From an uncultured Eubacterium sp. (GTDB lineage: Bacteria; Bacillota; Clostridia; Lachnospirales; CAG-274), in assembly GCA_900545305.1 (NCBI GenBank), contig UQYD01000017.1:1-40529 (forward strand): DNA of 40,529 bases, in the 5' to 3' direction. Position numbers and translations under genes: made by a program. Below are positions 40,401 through 40,529 of this stretch, piece by piece (the first letter of the stretch is position 1; each line of letters opens with the position of its first letter). The notes under the pieces are model-generated. The model was not told the DNA's origin and searched no databases. It saw only the letters and a list, made by a program, of their open reading frames with translations.

Positions 40401-40518
40401 AGGCTGTCGATAAAGTCGACAGCCTTGCAAGAAATGCTTGCATTTCTTGCAGTTAGTCTAAAGTAGGGACCAGCCGTGAAAAATATGGCACTAAAAACCA
40501 GTACCATATTTTTGTCCC
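40401..40518. repeat. Three further abutting hairpins
   Basis: AGGCTGTCGA/TCGACAGCCT (40401-40425, perfect 10 bp), then TGCAAGAAATG/CATTTCTTGCA (40426-40451, perfect 11 bp), then GGGAC...AAAAATATGG/CCATATTTTT-GTCCC (40466-40518, with an 8-nt 5' bulge). The first hairpin (40371-40400) and the next two abut without gaps. The window ends just after, so the element may continue. Confidence 0.8.
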
Positions 40519-40529
40519 TGTCCTCGGTC

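Overview
The window is a continuous stretch of low-GC Firmicutes chromosome, most likely from Clostridia and probably a Lachnospiraceae-type gut anaerobe. The evidence is strong AGGAGG ribosome sites, TTGACA/TATAAT promoters with 16-18 bp spacers, frequent AGA arginine codons, a short archaeal/eukaryotic-type ProS, SEDS-PBP and FtsEX gene orders typical of clostridia, and a tRNA gene that does not encode CCA. No phage, transposase, CRISPR array or rRNA was seen. The content is mainly core metabolism and cell-wall genes.

Layout. 1-193 is a tandem array of a 72-bp unit made of three short hairpins. 198-2674: a tail-anchored hypothetical protein (-), then a P1-family peptidase and a DMT transporter (+). 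2724-4349: tRNA-Arg(CCG) and proS. 4351-6064: a Fic protein with its own promoter, converging on a small EF-hand-like acidic protein. 6241-13749: the arginine locus, with argG-argH leftward and argC-argJ-argB-argD rightward from a shared divergent control region that holds two mirror-image promoters and ARG-box-like sites. 13780-18559: serC, repeat copies, serA, then a DUF1015 gene coupled to an SLOG-type gene and a small ORF. 18592-23869: small genes (PPOX-like, NifX-like, nitrilase-fold amidase, lipoprotein, a 29-residue membrane protein, an NlpC/P60-like protein, a PH-domain protein and a two-gene ABC transporter). 23908-26121: a low-complexity lipoprotein with 11-bp direct repeats in its upstream region, then glmU. 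26180-29357: a large membrane protein and a GT2 glycosyltransferase. 29398-35717 (-): an operon zapA-like, U32/RlhA-like, SEDS, class B PBP. 35950-40365 (+): a PucR/CdaR-like regulator, ftsE, ftsX and a secreted coiled-coil M23 peptidase. 40371-40518: four back-to-back hairpins.

How it fits together. The arg locus covers glutamate to ornithine (ArgJ recycles the acetyl group, so ArgA is not needed) and citrulline to arginine; argF and carAB are not here. The serine locus has SerA and SerC but no recognisable phosphoserine phosphatase, which draws attention to the adjacent DUF1015 gene. The last 11 kb is a divergent pair of division and wall units: septal peptidoglycan synthesis (SEDS, PBP, ZapA-like) on one side, and FtsEX with its presumed hydrolase partner on the other.

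The most unusual signal is the dispersed family of triple-hairpin repeats. Three of its stems vary by paired substitutions that keep base pairing, which points to selection on nucleic-acid structure. A second, unrelated string of abutting hairpins closes the window. All assignments come from reading the sequence; no database search was run.
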